Numbered from the stretch's first letter, positions 9,540 to 19,415 are shown. The stretch: DNA of 64,000 bases from a bacterium (GCA_025774935.1 JALGZK010000004.1:189654-253653), one strand, 5' to 3'. The notes: generated by a model not told the origin, from the letters alone. Numbers and translations: made by a program.

Positions 9540-11339
9540 TTGGCGAAGCTGATCCCTCAGGAGCTCATCGACGACGTTCGGTCGGCGAACGACATCGTCG
9601 ATGTGATATCCGAGCGCATTCCCGTCAAGAAGGCGGGGAGGAACTACCGCGCGCTCTGTCCCTTCCACAACGAGAAGACCCCCTCGTTCAACATTAATCC
9701 CGAGCGCCAGATCTACCATTGCTTCGGCTGCGGCGCGGGCGGGAACGTTATCTCCTTTGTCATGGAGTATGACAAGGTCGGCTTTCTCGACGCCGTGCGG
9801 GAGCTCGCCTCGCGCGCTGGCATCCGTCTCCCCGAACGCAGCGGTCGCTACCGCGACGAGGCGGAGGATCCGATCTACGAGACCAACACGCGCGCCGTCC
9901 GTTACTTCCAACGCGCGCTCGCGAGCGAGCGCGGCGCGGAGGCCCGCGAGTACTGCCGCGCGCGCGGCCTCGGCGACGACGTCGTCGAGGCGTTCCGCCT
10001 CGGCTACGCCCCTCCGGGATGGGACGGGCTCATAAAGGCCGCGGGGGCCGACGGCGTCCGGCCGCAGGCCCTCCTCGAGGCGGGACTCGTGATCGAGCGC
10101 GACGACGGCGGCCACTACGACCGGTTCCGCGACCGCCTCATCTTCCCGCTTCTCCTCTCGAACGGTCGCGTGGTCGGCTTCGGCGGCCGGGCGCTCGGCG
10201 ACCAGGAGCCGAAGTACCTGAACTCGCCCGAGACACGGGTCTACCGGAAGAGCTACTACCTCTACGGACTGGCCCAGTCGCGGCTCGCGCTGCGCTCGAC
10301 GCGCGAGGCGATCCTCGTCGAGGGGTACACCGACCTGTTGAGCCTCCACCACGCAGGCTTCACGAACACGGTCGCGTCGGCGGGCACCGCCTTCACGCGC
10401 GAGCAGGCGAAGACACTCTCGCGGTATGCCGACAAGGTCTTCCTCGTGTACGACGGCGACTCCGCAGGCATCCAGGCGGCGACGCGCGCGGCCGAGGAGC
10501 TCGTGCGACTCGGGCTCAAGGTGCGGATCGTCGGGCTACCTGAAGACGCCGACCCCGATTCCTTCGTGAGGGACCGAGGAGCCGACGCGCTCAGGGAGGA
10601 GCTCGAGAGGTCGCTCGACTTCATCGACTTCTTCGTCGCCGCGAACCCGGTCGAGCTGTCGGAGGAACGCGAAGCCGCCGCGCGCAGGCTGATCGAGACG
10701 GTCGTGCAGCTCGAGGATCCGCTCAAGGCCGACCTCATGCTCGAGAAGATCGCCGAGGCACTCTCGGTGAGCCGCGGTGCCGTGGCCCGCGTGTACGCGG
10801 CGAGGATGGACGAGATCAGGAGGCGCGGGCGTCGGGCGAGGCCCGAAGCGGAGGGAGGAGAGAAGGCCGCTCCAGACGCGGAGGGGAGCGAGGCGATCAG
10901 GAGCGCGACGCTCACGGCAGAGCGCGGGCTCGTGGCGATCCTGCTCAGGGGTGGCGACCGCGCGCGGTCGGTGGCCGACGCGCTGACGCCTTCCGACTTC
11001 GCCAACCCTGCGCTCAGGGTGATCGCGGGGAAGGTGCTCGAGGCCGGAGCGCCCGACGGGCCGGTCGATGTCTCGGCCCTCGTCGGGGAGACCGAGGACA
11101 GGGCCGTGAGGGCCCTCCTGACGGAGCTTTCGATGGAGCCGGAGGGCGGCGATGATGGCGGACGCCTTTGCGGCGACTATATTAGGACTGTCAGAAGGTC
11201 GAAGATCGAGGCTGAGATCCGGGCGGTAGAACGCCTCATACGCTCCGCCGAGCTGACCGACGATCAGGACGCACTGCTCGAGAAGGTCGCTCTGAGGCAG
11301 GAGCTCGCGAGGCAGCTGGCGGAGCTGTCAACGGATTAG
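9540..11339 (+). CDS. dnaG: DNA primase DnaG
   Basis: The 599-residue primase makes RNA primers at the replication fork. The CHC2 zinc finger ligands are C40, H43, C61 and C64. The TOPRIM domain shows the catalytic glutamate E261 in [15 protein letters not shown] and the acidic pair D305/D307 in VYDGDSAG. The last 180 residues are the helicase-binding domain. Start is TTG, with GGGAAAGGA upstream. It precedes rpoD by 38 nt, the classical dnaG-rpoD pairing. Confidence 0.97.
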   Translation: MAKLIPQELIDDVRSANDIVDVISERIPVKKAGRNYRALCPFHNEKTPSFNINPERQIYHCFGCGAGGNVISFVMEYDKVGFLDAVRELASRAGIRLPERSGRYRDEAEDPIYETNTRAVRYFQRALASERGAEAREYCRARGLGDDVVEAFRLGYAPPGWDGLIKAAGADGVRPQALLEAGLVIERDDGGHYDRFRDRLIFPLLLSNGRVVGFGGRALGDQEPKYLNSPETRVYRKSYYLYGLAQSRLALRSTREAILVEGYTDLLSLHHAGFTNTVASAGTAFTREQAKTLSRYADKVFLVYDGDSAGIQAATRAAEELVRLGLKVRIVGLPEDADPDSFVRDRGADALREELERSLDFIDFFVAANPVELSEEREAAARRLIETVVQLEDPLKADLMLEKIAEALSVSRGAVARVYAARMDEIRRRGRRARPEAEGGEKAAPDAEGSEAIRSATLTAERGLVAILLRGGDRARSVADALTPSDFANPALRVIAGKVLEAGAPDGPVDVSALVGETEDRAVRALLTELSMEPEGGDDGGRLCGDYIRTVRRSKIEAEIRAVERLIRSAELTDDQDALLEKVALRQELARQLAELSTD

Positions 11340-11377
11340 CAGGTCTTCGTTCATTCTCCAGGAGGCGAGGACGGCGC

Positions 11378-13135
11378 ATGGCGAAACGCTCAGCGGAGAA
11401 GATCGTCGAGGCAATCAAGCGGAAGGCCGGGAAGGCGGGCTCTCTCACGTACGAGGAGCTCGACGCGTACTTCGGGGACGACATCGACATCGAACTCGTC
11501 GACGACATCTACTGCGAGCTGTCGTCGATGGGCGTCGAGGTCGTCGACAAGAAGACGCGGGAGGCGCGGCGGAAGAAGGAGGCGAAGAAGAGGGCGAAGA
11601 CGCAGCCGCGGCTCAGGTTCGACGATCCCGTCAGGATGTACCTCCGGGAGATGGGGCAGGTCAAGCTCCTCGATCGCGAAGGCGAGGTCGAGATCTGCAA
11701 GCGGATCGAGGCCGCCGAGACGATGGCCTACGAGGCGATCTTCGAGTCGCTCACGACCACGAAGAGGCTCACCGTGCTCGCCGACCGTCTCAAGGGCGAG
11801 AAGATCCGGCTGGACCGGGCCGTCCGCGTCGATCGGAAGCGGAAGAGCGCGACGAGCAAGGAGGAGCGCCGGCGCGTCGTTCTCCGCATAGAGAAGATCG
11901 TCAGGCTCGACGAGGAGCGGCGGGTCCTCCAGGCGAAGCTGAAGAAGGCGAAGCCGCAGCACGCGACGCAGACGGCGAAGGCGGTCGCGCGGAGGGAGAA
12001 GACGCTCAGGACGGAACAGAAGAAGCTCTGTCTTCATCCGCGCCAGGTTTCGAGGATGGCGTCGCGGGTCGACGAGCTCATCGAGAAGCTCGACCGGCAC
12101 GACGAGGAGATCTCGGAGTTCCAGCGTGAGATCGATAGCCTGAACAGGCAGATCGAGCGTGAGGAGACGAGGAGGAAGAAGGAACGCGCCGCCGCGAGGG
12201 GCGGGAATAAGACGGCGACCGCGACGGCGAAGCGCACCACGACGAGGAAGACCCCGGCCGCCCTCAAGAAGGAGGTTGTGGCCGTCACGAACGAGATCCG
12301 GAACAAGAAGAGGGCGATCAGGCGAGTCGAGCGCGAGTGCGGGATCTGCGCGGCGGACCTCAGGGACGTCGCGTCGAGGATCAATACGGGCGATCGCGAG
12401 GCGACGAAGGCCAAGACCGAGATGGTCGAGGCGAACGTCCGACTCGTGATCTCGATCGCGAAGCGTTACACGCACCGAGGGCTCGACTTCCTCGACCTGA
12501 TCCAGGAGGGGAACACGGGGCTCATGCGCGCCGTCGAGAAGTTCGACTACACGCGTGGATACAAGTTCTCGACGTACGCCACTTGGTGGATCCGTCAGGC
12601 CATCACGCGCGCAATCGCCGACCAGGCGCGGACGATCCGCGTGCCGGTGCACATGATCGAGGCGATCAACAAGGTCGTCCGGACGACCCGCCAGCTGGTC
12701 CAGGAGGAAGGACGCGACCCTTCGGTCGACGAGATCGCGACCAAACTCGATCTCACCGAGGACAAGGTGAAGGGAATCCTGAAGGCGGCCCAGCAGCCGA
12801 TCTCGCTCGACCGCCCGATCGGCGAGGACGAGGACTCGAGCCTCGGCGACTTCGTCGAGGACACGAAGGTCGTGTCGCCTTCCGACTACGCGTCCTTCAA
12901 GCTGCTTCAGGGCGAGATCAACGAGGTTCTCTCGGAGCTCGATCCCAGAGAGGAGCGCATCATCCGGCTGAGGTTCGGGCTCGACAAGGACAAGGCCCCG
13001 ATGACGCTCGAGGAGGTGGGCGCCATCTTCGGCGTCACCAGGGAGCGGGTCCGGCAGATCGAGAAGAAGGCGATCGGCAAACTCCGTCACTACAAGAGAC
13101 GCAGCCGGCTGCGCGGCTACATCGACCTGCCGTGA
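11378..13135 (+). CDS. rpoD: RNA polymerase primary sigma factor RpoD
   Basis: The 585-residue housekeeping sigma factor has region 1.1 at the N-terminus, region 1.2 ([21 protein letters not shown], from about residue 84), and region 2 with [20 protein letters not shown] and [20 protein letters not shown], which melts the -10 element. Region 4 ([21 protein letters not shown]-terminal) reads TTGACA. The strong TTGACA/TAnnnT promoters seen in the window fit this protein. Between regions 1.2 and 2 lies a non-conserved region of about 200 residues, very rich in Lys, Arg and Thr (for example [20 protein letters not shown]). Confidence 0.98.
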   Translation: MAKRSAEKIVEAIKRKAGKAGSLTYEELDAYFGDDIDIELVDDIYCELSSMGVEVVDKKTREARRKKEAKKRAKTQPRLRFDDPVRMYLREMGQVKLLDREGEVEICKRIEAAETMAYEAIFESLTTTKRLTVLADRLKGEKIRLDRAVRVDRKRKSATSKEERRRVVLRIEKIVRLDEERRVLQAKLKKAKPQHATQTAKAVARREKTLRTEQKKLCLHPRQVSRMASRVDELIEKLDRHDEEISEFQREIDSLNRQIEREETRRKKERAAARGGNKTATATAKRTTTRKTPAALKKEVVAVTNEIRNKKRAIRRVERECGICAADLRDVASRINTGDREATKAKTEMVEANVRLVISIAKRYTHRGLDFLDLIQEGNTGLMRAVEKFDYTRGYKFSTYATWWIRQAITRAIADQARTIRVPVHMIEAINKVVRTTRQLVQEEGRDPSVDEIATKLDLTEDKVKGILKAAQQPISLDRPIGEDEDSSLGDFVEDTKVVSPSDYASFKLLQGEINEVLSELDPREERIIRLRFGLDKDKAPMTLEEVGAIFGVTRERVRQIEKKAIGKLRHYKRRSRLRGYIDLP

Positions 13136-13164
13136 CGGTCGACGGCGCCGACGGGGTGGCTGAG

Positions 13165-13194
13165 TTGACACCCGAAGAGAGCGCGTGCTACACT
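13165..13194 (+). promoter_or_regulatory. Promoter of the tRNA pair
   Basis: TTGACA at 13165-13170 and TACACT at 13189-13194 are separated by 18 nt. The predicted start falls a few bases before the first tRNA at 13207, as expected for a tRNA operon. Confidence 0.7.
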
Positions 13195-13206
13195 CCGCCG
13201 CGAACC

Positions 13207-13281
13207 GGGCCCATAGCTCAGCGGTAGAGCAGCGGACTCATAATCCGTTGGTCCTTGGTTCGAATCCGAGTGGGCCCACCA
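13207..13281 (+). tRNA. tRNA with CAT anticodon (Ile2 or elongator Met)
   Basis: A full cloverleaf is visible: acceptor GGGCCCA (13207-13213) pairs with TGGGCCC (13271-13277), discriminator A, and encoded CCA. The anticodon stem-loop is at 13232-13248 with loop CTCATAA, anticodon CAT at 13239-13241. The T loop TTCGAAT is intact. The C4-G69 and C5-G68 acceptor pairs and discriminator A resemble the tRNA-Ile2 identity that TilS reads for lysidine formation, so Ile2 is favoured over elongator Met. The identity cannot be proven by eye. Confidence 0.96.
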
Positions 13282-13295
13282 GCACGGACAGCGGA

Positions 13296-13372
13296 GGGCG
13301 ATTAGCTCAGTTGGTTAGAGCGCCGGTCTCACATACCGGAGGTCACTGGTTCGAATCCAGTATCGCCCACCA
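13296..13372 (+). tRNA. tRNA-Val (CAC)
   Basis: Acceptor GGGCGAT (13296-13302) pairs with ATCGCCC (13362-13368), followed by A and encoded CCA. The D arm is AGCTCAGTTGGTTAGAGC. The anticodon stem CCGGT/ACCGG encloses CTCACAT, giving anticodon CAC at 13330-13332, which reads GTG valine codons. It lies 14 nt after the preceding tRNA in the same transcript. Confidence 0.97.
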
Positions 13373-13529
13373 CGGTCCGCGGAGCGACGCGACCCCGAGT
13401 GGAGAACGGCAGTGTGCGCTGATGGTCCGACGACAGGCTCCTGGCATGGCTGAACGGAAGCACCGTCTACGCGGAAGGACGCCAGCGACGTCCGCGCCGC
13501 GCGGCGAGGAGAGATCGCTCCAGTCGTCG

Positions 13530-13562
13530 GAGGTGTACCCTTGCCGGGTACACCTCTTGTTT
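13530..13562 (+). terminator. Intrinsic terminator of the tRNA operon
   Basis: A perfect 11-bp stem, GAGGTGTACCC at 13530-13540 and GGGTACACCTC at 13546-13556, has a TTGCC loop and is followed by TTGTTT. It is the clearest rho-independent terminator in the window and closes the tRNA unit. The 157 nt between the Val tRNA and this stem hold no gene that I can support. Confidence 0.85.
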
Positions 13563-13621
13563 GAGGGAGCGGGGACGACCGGGCGCCTGAACCGGTGACG
13601 CGACTCGCGAAGGGAGAGCCA

Positions 13622-14341
13622 GTGCTCGAACAGCTCGAACTCCTGCTCAACCTCCAACAGATAGACCTCGAGCTCGGGGAGCTCATCGCGGAGGGCGAAC
13701 TCCTGCCGGTACGGATCCGGGAGCTCGAGGACGAGAAGGAGAGCGCGAAGTCGGAGGTTCGCGCCAGCGAGGCCAGGCTCGAGGATACTCGGAAGTCGAG
13801 GCAGAAGCTCGAGAGGGACCTGGAGGATCAGACCGCGCGGCTCGCGGATCTCGAGTCCAAGCGGCTGATGATCAAGACGAACGAAGAGTACGCGGCGCTG
13901 ACGCACGAGATCGACTTCACCAAGCAGGAAATCTCGAAGACCGAGGACGCCGCGCTCGAGCTGATGGAGGGTGAGGCCGGAATCAAGCGGGACCTCGCGG
14001 CCGCGCAGGAAGCGGTCGCGGCGAGGGCGGGCGAGATCGACGCGAAGATCGCCGAGCTCACGTCCGAGCTCGGACGGCTGAACGACGCGATCGCGATCAA
14101 GCGGGACGAGCGCCTGCGCGTCTCGAAGCACATCGACGGCTCGACGCTCCTTCGCTACGACCGGATCCTCTCGAGCAAGGGCGACTTCGCGGTGGCGCGC
14201 ATTGCCGACGGGGCCTGCGAGGGATGCTACGTCAGGCTCCCGCCCCAGATGGTCATCGAGGTCCGAAAGGCCGACCGCTTCATCGAGTGCGAGAGCTGCG
14301 GCAGGATCCTCTGCTGGAGGCCGGAGCGCGACGATGGGTAG
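13622..14341 (+). CDS. Zinc-ribbon coiled-coil protein (C4-type, CdsZ-like)
   Basis: The 239-residue protein is mostly coiled coil (LLNLQQIDLELGELIAEGEL through about residue 185), followed by a C4 zinc ribbon whose ligands are C199, C202, C223 and C226. This is the zf-RING_7 architecture of widespread bacterial proteins usually annotated as zinc-ribbon proteins and encoded near rnhA and rnpB; one member has been linked to chlamydial development. The GTG at 13622 is preferred because AGGGAGAG lies upstream; an in-frame GTG at 13595 is the alternative. Its end overlaps the start of the RNase H gene by 8 nt. Confidence 0.85.
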   Translation: MLEQLELLLNLQQIDLELGELIAEGELLPVRIRELEDEKESAKSEVRASEARLEDTRKSRQKLERDLEDQTARLADLESKRLMIKTNEEYAALTHEIDFTKQEISKTEDAALELMEGEAGIKRDLAAAQEAVAARAGEIDAKIAELTSELGRLNDAIAIKRDERLRVSKHIDGSTLLRYDRILSSKGDFAVARIADGACEGCYVRLPPQMVIEVRKADRFIECESCGRILCWRPERDDG

Positions 14342-14960
14342 GAAGGAAGAGGCCTTCGTCCGCGCGCTCCTGGGCGGCCTGACCTTCGGCGAGGCGGCTC
14401 GCGAGGCAACCCTTCCCGAGGAGCGGGCGCGCCGCTTCCTCGAGAGCGTCGCGGGGTTTGCCGGGACGGTCGGGTCGGTCTTCGAGTTCGGGACGCCGGG
14501 TTCGGGCAGAGGCGAGGAAGGCGCCGTCAGCGAGGTCGTCATCCACACCGACGGGGCCTCTCTCGGGAACCCGGGTCCCTCCGGCGCCGGCGGCGTCATC
14601 ACGACGCCCACGGGCGAGGTCGTTGAGGAGTTCCACGAGCATCTCGGCCACACGACGAACAACGTCGCGGAGTACGAGGCAGTCAGGATCGGAATCGCCC
14701 GGGCGATCGAGCGCGGAGCGCGCCGGGTGCTCGTCAGGCTGGACAGCGAGCTCGTCGCGAAGCAGCTCTCCGGCCAGTACAAGGTGAAGGACAAGAAGCT
14801 CGTCGACGCCTACCTCCGCGTGGGGGAGTTGCTCTCCCGGCTCGACGAGGTGCAGTTCCAAACGATTCCGAGGGAAGAGAATGCCCGGGCCGACGCGCTC
14901 GCCAAGATGGGCGCGCGCCGCGGTCCGGAGAAGACTCGGAGACCGTCGCCCGCCGCGTGA
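14334..14960 (+). CDS. RNase H family protein with N-terminal extension
   Basis: The 208-residue protein contains an RNase HI fold from about residue 68. The catalytic carboxylates are visible: D73 in HTDGASLGNPGPSGAGGVI, E113 in NNVAEYEAV, the Asp of VRLDSELVAKQLSG and the Asp of ARADALAKMG. It belongs to the reverse-transcriptase-like/RNase HI class that degrades RNA in RNA-DNA hybrids and lacks the basic protrusion. Residues 1-66 form an extra segment with a possible short helix-turn-helix (LTFGEAAREATLPEERARRF) and a Gly-rich linker. The ATG overlaps the end of the upstream zinc-ribbon gene, so the two are probably coupled. Confidence 0.88.
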   Translation: MGRKEEAFVRALLGGLTFGEAAREATLPEERARRFLESVAGFAGTVGSVFEFGTPGSGRGEEGAVSEVVIHTDGASLGNPGPSGAGGVITTPTGEVVEEFHEHLGHTTNNVAEYEAVRIGIARAIERGARRVLVRLDSELVAKQLSGQYKVKDKKLVDAYLRVGELLSRLDEVQFQTIPREENARADALAKMGARRGPEKTRRPSPAA

Positions 14961-14992
14961 GCGGGCGAAGGCGTCCGAGCGTCGGGCGGGGG

Positions 14993-15368
14993 CTGGAGTA
15001 GACCAGGCGGCCGCGGTTCGGCGCAAGCCGTTCCGAGGAAAGTCCGAGCTCCACAGGGCAGGGTGCTGGGTAACACCCAGTGGGAGCGATCCTAAGGAAA
15101 GTGCCGCAGAAAGGGAGACCGCCTAAGGAGCCCGGCGACGGGTTCCCGGCAAGGGTGAAAAGGTGAGGTAAGAGCTCACCAGTGCTCCCGGCGACGGGGG
15201 CAGCTTGGTAAACCCCACCCGGAGCGAGACCAAGTAGGAGAGGAGAAGCGGCCCGCTTCGCTATGACTCTCGGGTAGGTCGCTTGAGGCGCGAGGTAACT
15301 CGCGTCCCAGATGAATGGCCGCCACGGGGGACTCCCCCGGACAGAACTCGGCTTACGGTCTGCTCCAG
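14993..15368 (+). ncRNA. rnpB: RNase P RNA (M1 RNA, type A-like)
   Basis: This is the catalytic RNA that trims tRNA 5' leaders. Conserved core segments are readable in order: GAGGAAAGTCCGAGCTCCAC, AGGGAGACCGCC, GGTAAACCCCACCCGGAGCG, AGATGAATGGCCGCC and CAGAACTCGGCTTACGG. Helix P1 is formed by 14993-15004 and 15357-15368, which pair over 12 bp with one G-T pair, and this defines the ends. The gene sits between the RNase H gene and recJ, and the apparent upstream extension of the recJ frame runs into it. Confidence 0.96.
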
Positions 15369-15482
15369 ATCCCGCCCGACGACACGCTCGGGGAACGAGG
15401 CCGCGGGTCCGCCCGCGGCCGCGCAGCCCGGGGCCCGCGACCGACGCCGCGGGGCCGGACCGATCGAACGAGGAGGCAGGTG

Positions 15483-17189
15483 TTGAAGCACAGGTGGGAA
15501 GTGCCGGACGCGGAGGCGACGGAGCGAGCGGCAGCGCTCGCCCGGGAACTCGGAGTTCCCCGGGCCTTCGCCCAGATCCTCGTCGGGCACGGCGTGAGCT
15601 CCGCGGACGAAGCGCGGGCCTTCCTCGAACCGGACAGGGAGACGCTCCACGACCCGCTGCTCCTGCCCGACATCGAGCCCGCCCTCGAGCGCATCCGCGC
15701 CGCGGTCTCCGCCGGCGAGAAGATCTTCGTCTGCGGCGACTACGACGTCGACGGCATCACCTCCATCGTTCTCGTGAAGCGGTGCCTCGAGGCGGTCGGC
15801 CTCGACGTCGGCTTCTACATCCCGAACAGGCTCCTCGAGGGATACGGCCTGTCCGAGACCGGCATCCTGGAGGCGCAGGAGTTCGGCGCTGGTCTGATCG
15901 TAACGGTCGACAGCGGCGTGACCGGTCACGAGCAGATCGAAGTCGCCCGGAAGCTGGGGATCGACGTCATCATCACCGACCACCACGAGCCTCAGAACAC
16001 GCTCCCCGACGCGGTAGCGGTCGTCGATCCGAAACGCGCGGACTCGCGGTATCCGTTCAAGGACCTCGCCGGTGTCGGCGTGGCCTACAAGGTCATGCAG
16101 GCGCTCGCGCGCGAGTACCGCGACGTAGCGTACAGCGTCGAGGAGAACCTCGACATGGTCGCGGTCGGTACCGTCGCGGACATCGTCCCGCTCGTCTCCG
16201 AGAACCGCGTTCTGACGTCGCACGGTCTCGAGCGACTCCGCACCACGACGAACCCCGGGCTCCGCGCGCTCATGGAGGTGGCGGGCGTCGAGCCCGCCTC
16301 GGCCAGGGCGACTCACATCGGGTTCGCGCTGGGACCGCGGCTGAACGCCGCCGGGCGCCTGGGCGACGCGCGGATAGGCGTCGAGCTCCTCACCACCAGC
16401 GACGAACGCAAGGCCGCCGAGATCGCGAAGAAGCTCGACCAGGAGAACCGGAAGCGTCGGGAGCTCGAGGCAGCGGTTCTCGACGACGCAACGAAACAGC
16501 TCGAGACGGCGCCCGACACGGCGAGCCGCATGTCGCTCGTCCTGTGGTCGGACAGCTGGCACCCCGGCGTCATCGGGATCGTGGCCTCCCGCATCGCCAA
16601 GCAGTACAACAGGCCGACGGTCCTCCTGTCGGTCGTCGATGGGATGTCGAAGGGCTCCGGGAGGAGCATCCACGGGTTCGACCTGCACGCCGCGCTGGCG
16701 GAGTGCCGCGACTGCCTGACGAGCTTCGGCGGACACAGGCACGCCGCGGGCGTCTCGCTTCCCGAGGGGCGCCTCGAGGAGTTCCGCGACTGCGTCGAGA
16801 CGGCGGTGTCGAAGGGCCTCACGCCAGAGGAACTCGTCCCGGTCGTCGAGATCGACGCGGAGGTCGCTCTCGAGGAGTGCAGCTTCGATCTGGTGAACCT
16901 CATGAAGCAGATGCGGCCGTTTGGAGCCGGCAATCCCGAGCCCGTCTTCGGCACCAGGGGCCTCAAGCTGATGTCGGCGAAGGTCGTCGGGAACGGACAC
17001 CTGAAGATGACGGTCTCGCAGGGGGGAACGGAACTCGACGCGATCGGGTTCGGCATGGCCGGCTCGCTCGACGAGCTCAGGGCGAGCGGCGGGATGATCG
17101 CCGCGGCGTACGTCCTCGAGGAGAACACCTGGCACGGCAGGACCGAGCTCCAGCTGAGGCTCAAGGACGTGCATCCCGAGGGCTACTAG
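15483..17189 (+). CDS. recJ: Single-stranded-DNA exonuclease RecJ
   Basis: The 568-residue DHH-family 5'-3' exonuclease works in recombinational and mismatch repair. The first metal motif is CGDYDVDGITS, and the name-giving motif is TDHHEPQ with D166, H167, H168. The DHHA1 domain carries the conserved SGRSIHGFDL and FGGHRHAAGVSL. The C-terminal OB-like domain includes RPFGAGNPEPVF. The TTG at 15483 is chosen because AGGAGG lies six bases upstream; GTG at 15480 is nearly equivalent. The open frame further upstream overlaps rnpB and should not be counted as protein. Confidence 0.95.
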   Translation: MKHRWEVPDAEATERAAALARELGVPRAFAQILVGHGVSSADEARAFLEPDRETLHDPLLLPDIEPALERIRAAVSAGEKIFVCGDYDVDGITSIVLVKRCLEAVGLDVGFYIPNRLLEGYGLSETGILEAQEFGAGLIVTVDSGVTGHEQIEVARKLGIDVIITDHHEPQNTLPDAVAVVDPKRADSRYPFKDLAGVGVAYKVMQALAREYRDVAYSVEENLDMVAVGTVADIVPLVSENRVLTSHGLERLRTTTNPGLRALMEVAGVEPASARATHIGFALGPRLNAAGRLGDARIGVELLTTSDERKAAEIAKKLDQENRKRRELEAAVLDDATKQLETAPDTASRMSLVLWSDSWHPGVIGIVASRIAKQYNRPTVLLSVVDGMSKGSGRSIHGFDLHAALAECRDCLTSFGGHRHAAGVSLPEGRLEEFRDCVETAVSKGLTPEELVPVVEIDAEVALEECSFDLVNLMKQMRPFGAGNPEPVFGTRGLKLMSAKVVGNGHLKMTVSQGGTELDAIGFGMAGSLDELRASGGMIAAAYVLEENTWHGRTELQLRLKDVHPEGY

Positions 17190-17288
17190 CCGGGGCCGCT
17201 CGCCGTCCTCCGCCGCGCCCCCTTCCGGCCGCCCTCCGGAGCTTCTCCCGAAGCTCCAACCGCACCTTGCACACGGAGTTCTCTCGCA

Positions 17289-19415
17289 ATGACCGGCACG
17301 GAGTTCTCGCAGAAACTGCTCCGGATCGACCCCAAGCTGGCGCCCGACCTCATCGCCCGGGCGTACGACCTCTCCGCGCGCGTCCACGAAGGGCAGCTCC
17401 GCAAGTCCGGTGACCCATTCATCACGCACAGCGAGGAGGCGGCCACGATCCTCGCGCATCTCCAGCTCGACACGGCGACGGTCGCCGCGGGCCTCCTGCA
17501 CGACGCCATCGAGGAGGGCGACATCGAGGTCGCAGACCTCTCCGCCAAGTTCGGCGCGGAGGTCGCCGAGCTCGTCAACGGCGTCACCAAGATCACGGGC
17601 CTCAAGTTCGAGAGTCGCGAGCGGGAGCAGGCCGAGAACTTCCGGAAGATGCTCCTCTCCGTGGTGAAGGACGTCCGCGTCATCCTCATCAAGCTCGCCG
17701 ACCGTCTGCACAACATGCGGACGATCGAGCACCTCACCGACGAGCAGATCGAGCGGATCTCGCTCGAGACCAGGGACATCTACGCGCCCCTCGCGGGGAG
17801 GTTCGGGATGGCGCTGATCCAGCGAGAGCTCGAGGACCTGGCCTTCCGCTGGCTGGAGCCGGAAGCGTACGAGAACCTCGTCACCAGAATCGACGAGACG
17901 AGACAGGCGCGGGACAAGTACATCGAGGAGATCATCCGGCCGATAAGGGAGAAGCTGGACACCGAGAGCATCTCCGCTCAGATCGCCGGCCGCGTCAAGC
18001 ACTACTCGAGCATCCACCGGAAGATGGTCACTCGCAGCAAGCGCCTGGAGGAGATCTACGACCTGCTGGCGATCCGGATCATCACTTCGACGCTCGACTC
18101 GTGCTACCGGTCGCTCGGGATCATACACACGCTCTTCAAGCCGGTTCACGAGCGGTTCAAGGACTACATCGCCACTCCGAAGACCAACGGTTATCAGGCG
18201 CTCCACACGACCGTCTTCGGGCCGCGGGGACAGATGGTCGAGATCCAGATCCGGACGCGTGAGATGCACGAGCAGGCGGAGATGGGCATCGCCGCTCACT
18301 GGATGTATAAGGAGGGGAAGCCGGGCGACGAAGAGCTCGGGAGCTGGCTGGCGTGGGTGCGCCAGCTCCTCGAGGGGCACGTCGACGTCACCGAGGCGGA
18401 CGAGTTCCTCGAGTCCCTGAAGGTCGACCTCTACCGTGACGAGATCTTCGTCTTCACGCCGGATGGGGACCTCAAGCGACTGCCGCGAGGCTCCACGCCG
18501 ATCGACTTCGCCTATGCGATCCACACCGACGTCGGCAACCACTGCGCCGGCGCCCGCGTGAACGAACGGCTCGTGTCCCTCAAGCACGTTCTGAGGAGCG
18601 GGGACGCCGTCGAGATCGTCACGTCGGACTCCGCGCACCCCAGCCGCGACTGGCTCACCATGGTCGCAACGTCAAAGGCCCGGAGCAAGATTCGCCACTA
18701 CCTGCGCCAGCAGGCCGACGACGAGAGCGTGGTCCTCGGCCGCCGCATCATCGACCGCGAGCTGAAGCGCGCGGGCGGGAAGGGCGACGTCTCGCTCGAC
18801 GACGTGGCGCAGAGCTTCGGTCTCGACGGGGCGCGAGAGCTCGCCTCTGCGGTAGGTCGCGGCGTCGTGGGCGTCGTCGAGCTCACGAGGCGGCTCCGCC
18901 CCGCGCCGTCGCGCGGAGCGAGGATCGTCGAGCGCATCACGAGGAAGGTGCGACGTCCCGAGACGGGCGTGCGCATCGAGGGCGTCGGCGATCTCATGCT
19001 GAGCTTCGCGAAGTGCTGCCAGCCCGTGCCGGGAGACCAGATCGTCGGTATCATCACGAGGGGCCGCGGTATCTCGGTCCACCGCGTTGACTGCCCGAAC
19101 ACGTTCGGACCCGCGATCGACGCCGAGCACAGGATGACCGTCGATTGGGAGGTCGCCGAGGGGCAGACGTTCCCCGCGGAGCTCATCGTGACGGGCGAGC
19201 GGACCCCGAGCTTCCTCGCGGATGTGTCGAAGGCGATCGTGGACGAGGACGTGGATGTCGTCGGCGCCGCGATGCGGACCGAGGAAGGACTCGTGGTCGC
19301 GGACTTCAGGGTGGCCGTCGGGAACCTGCACCGCCTGCGCAAGCTCATCCGGACGATCGGGCGCCTGAAGGGGGTGCGGAGCGTCGAGCGGAGGCGCACG
19401 GCGAGCGACTCCTGA
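17289..19415 (+). CDS. rsh: Bifunctional (p)ppGpp synthetase/hydrolase (RelA/SpoT, Rsh)
   Basis: The 708-residue enzyme makes and breaks the alarmone (p)ppGpp. The N-terminal HD hydrolase domain has GLLHDAIEEGD near residue 70 and RLHNMRTIEHL. The synthetase domain includes YSSIHRKM and TPKTNGYQALHTTVFGP near residue 296. TGS (IFVFTPDGDLKRLPRGSTPI, from about 384) and C-terminal ACT (from about 630) regulatory domains are present. An intact HD motif and synthetase motif indicate a bifunctional Rsh. A zinc-finger-like CCQP stretch lies between TGS and ACT. It starts 99 nt after recJ. Confidence 0.96.
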   Translation: MTGTEFSQKLLRIDPKLAPDLIARAYDLSARVHEGQLRKSGDPFITHSEEAATILAHLQLDTATVAAGLLHDAIEEGDIEVADLSAKFGAEVAELVNGVTKITGLKFESREREQAENFRKMLLSVVKDVRVILIKLADRLHNMRTIEHLTDEQIERISLETRDIYAPLAGRFGMALIQRELEDLAFRWLEPEAYENLVTRIDETRQARDKYIEEIIRPIREKLDTESISAQIAGRVKHYSSIHRKMVTRSKRLEEIYDLLAIRIITSTLDSCYRSLGIIHTLFKPVHERFKDYIATPKTNGYQALHTTVFGPRGQMVEIQIRTREMHEQAEMGIAAHWMYKEGKPGDEELGSWLAWVRQLLEGHVDVTEADEFLESLKVDLYRDEIFVFTPDGDLKRLPRGSTPIDFAYAIHTDVGNHCAGARVNERLVSLKHVLRSGDAVEIVTSDSAHPSRDWLTMVATSKARSKIRHYLRQQADDESVVLGRRIIDRELKRAGGKGDVSLDDVAQSFGLDGARELASAVGRGVVGVVELTRRLRPAPSRGARIVERITRKVRRPETGVRIEGVGDLMLSFAKCCQPVPGDQIVGIITRGRGISVHRVDCPNTFGPAIDAEHRMTVDWEVAEGQTFPAELIVTGERTPSFLADVSKAIVDEDVDVVGAAMRTEEGLVVADFRVAVGNLHRLRKLIRTIGRLKGVRSVERRRTASDS

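Noticed and set aside
13185-13598. 137-codon open frame over the two tRNA genes
   Set aside because: It translates through both tRNAs and the terminator, so it is an artefact.
15315-15482. N-terminal extension of RecJ upstream of 15483
   Set aside because: It would overlap the 3' part of rnpB, lacks conservation, and the ribosome site points to 15480/15483.
15261-18638. Minus-strand open frame of 1125 codons
   Set aside because: It runs antisense through rnpB, recJ and rsh, all of which are certain on the + strand; composition is shadow-like.
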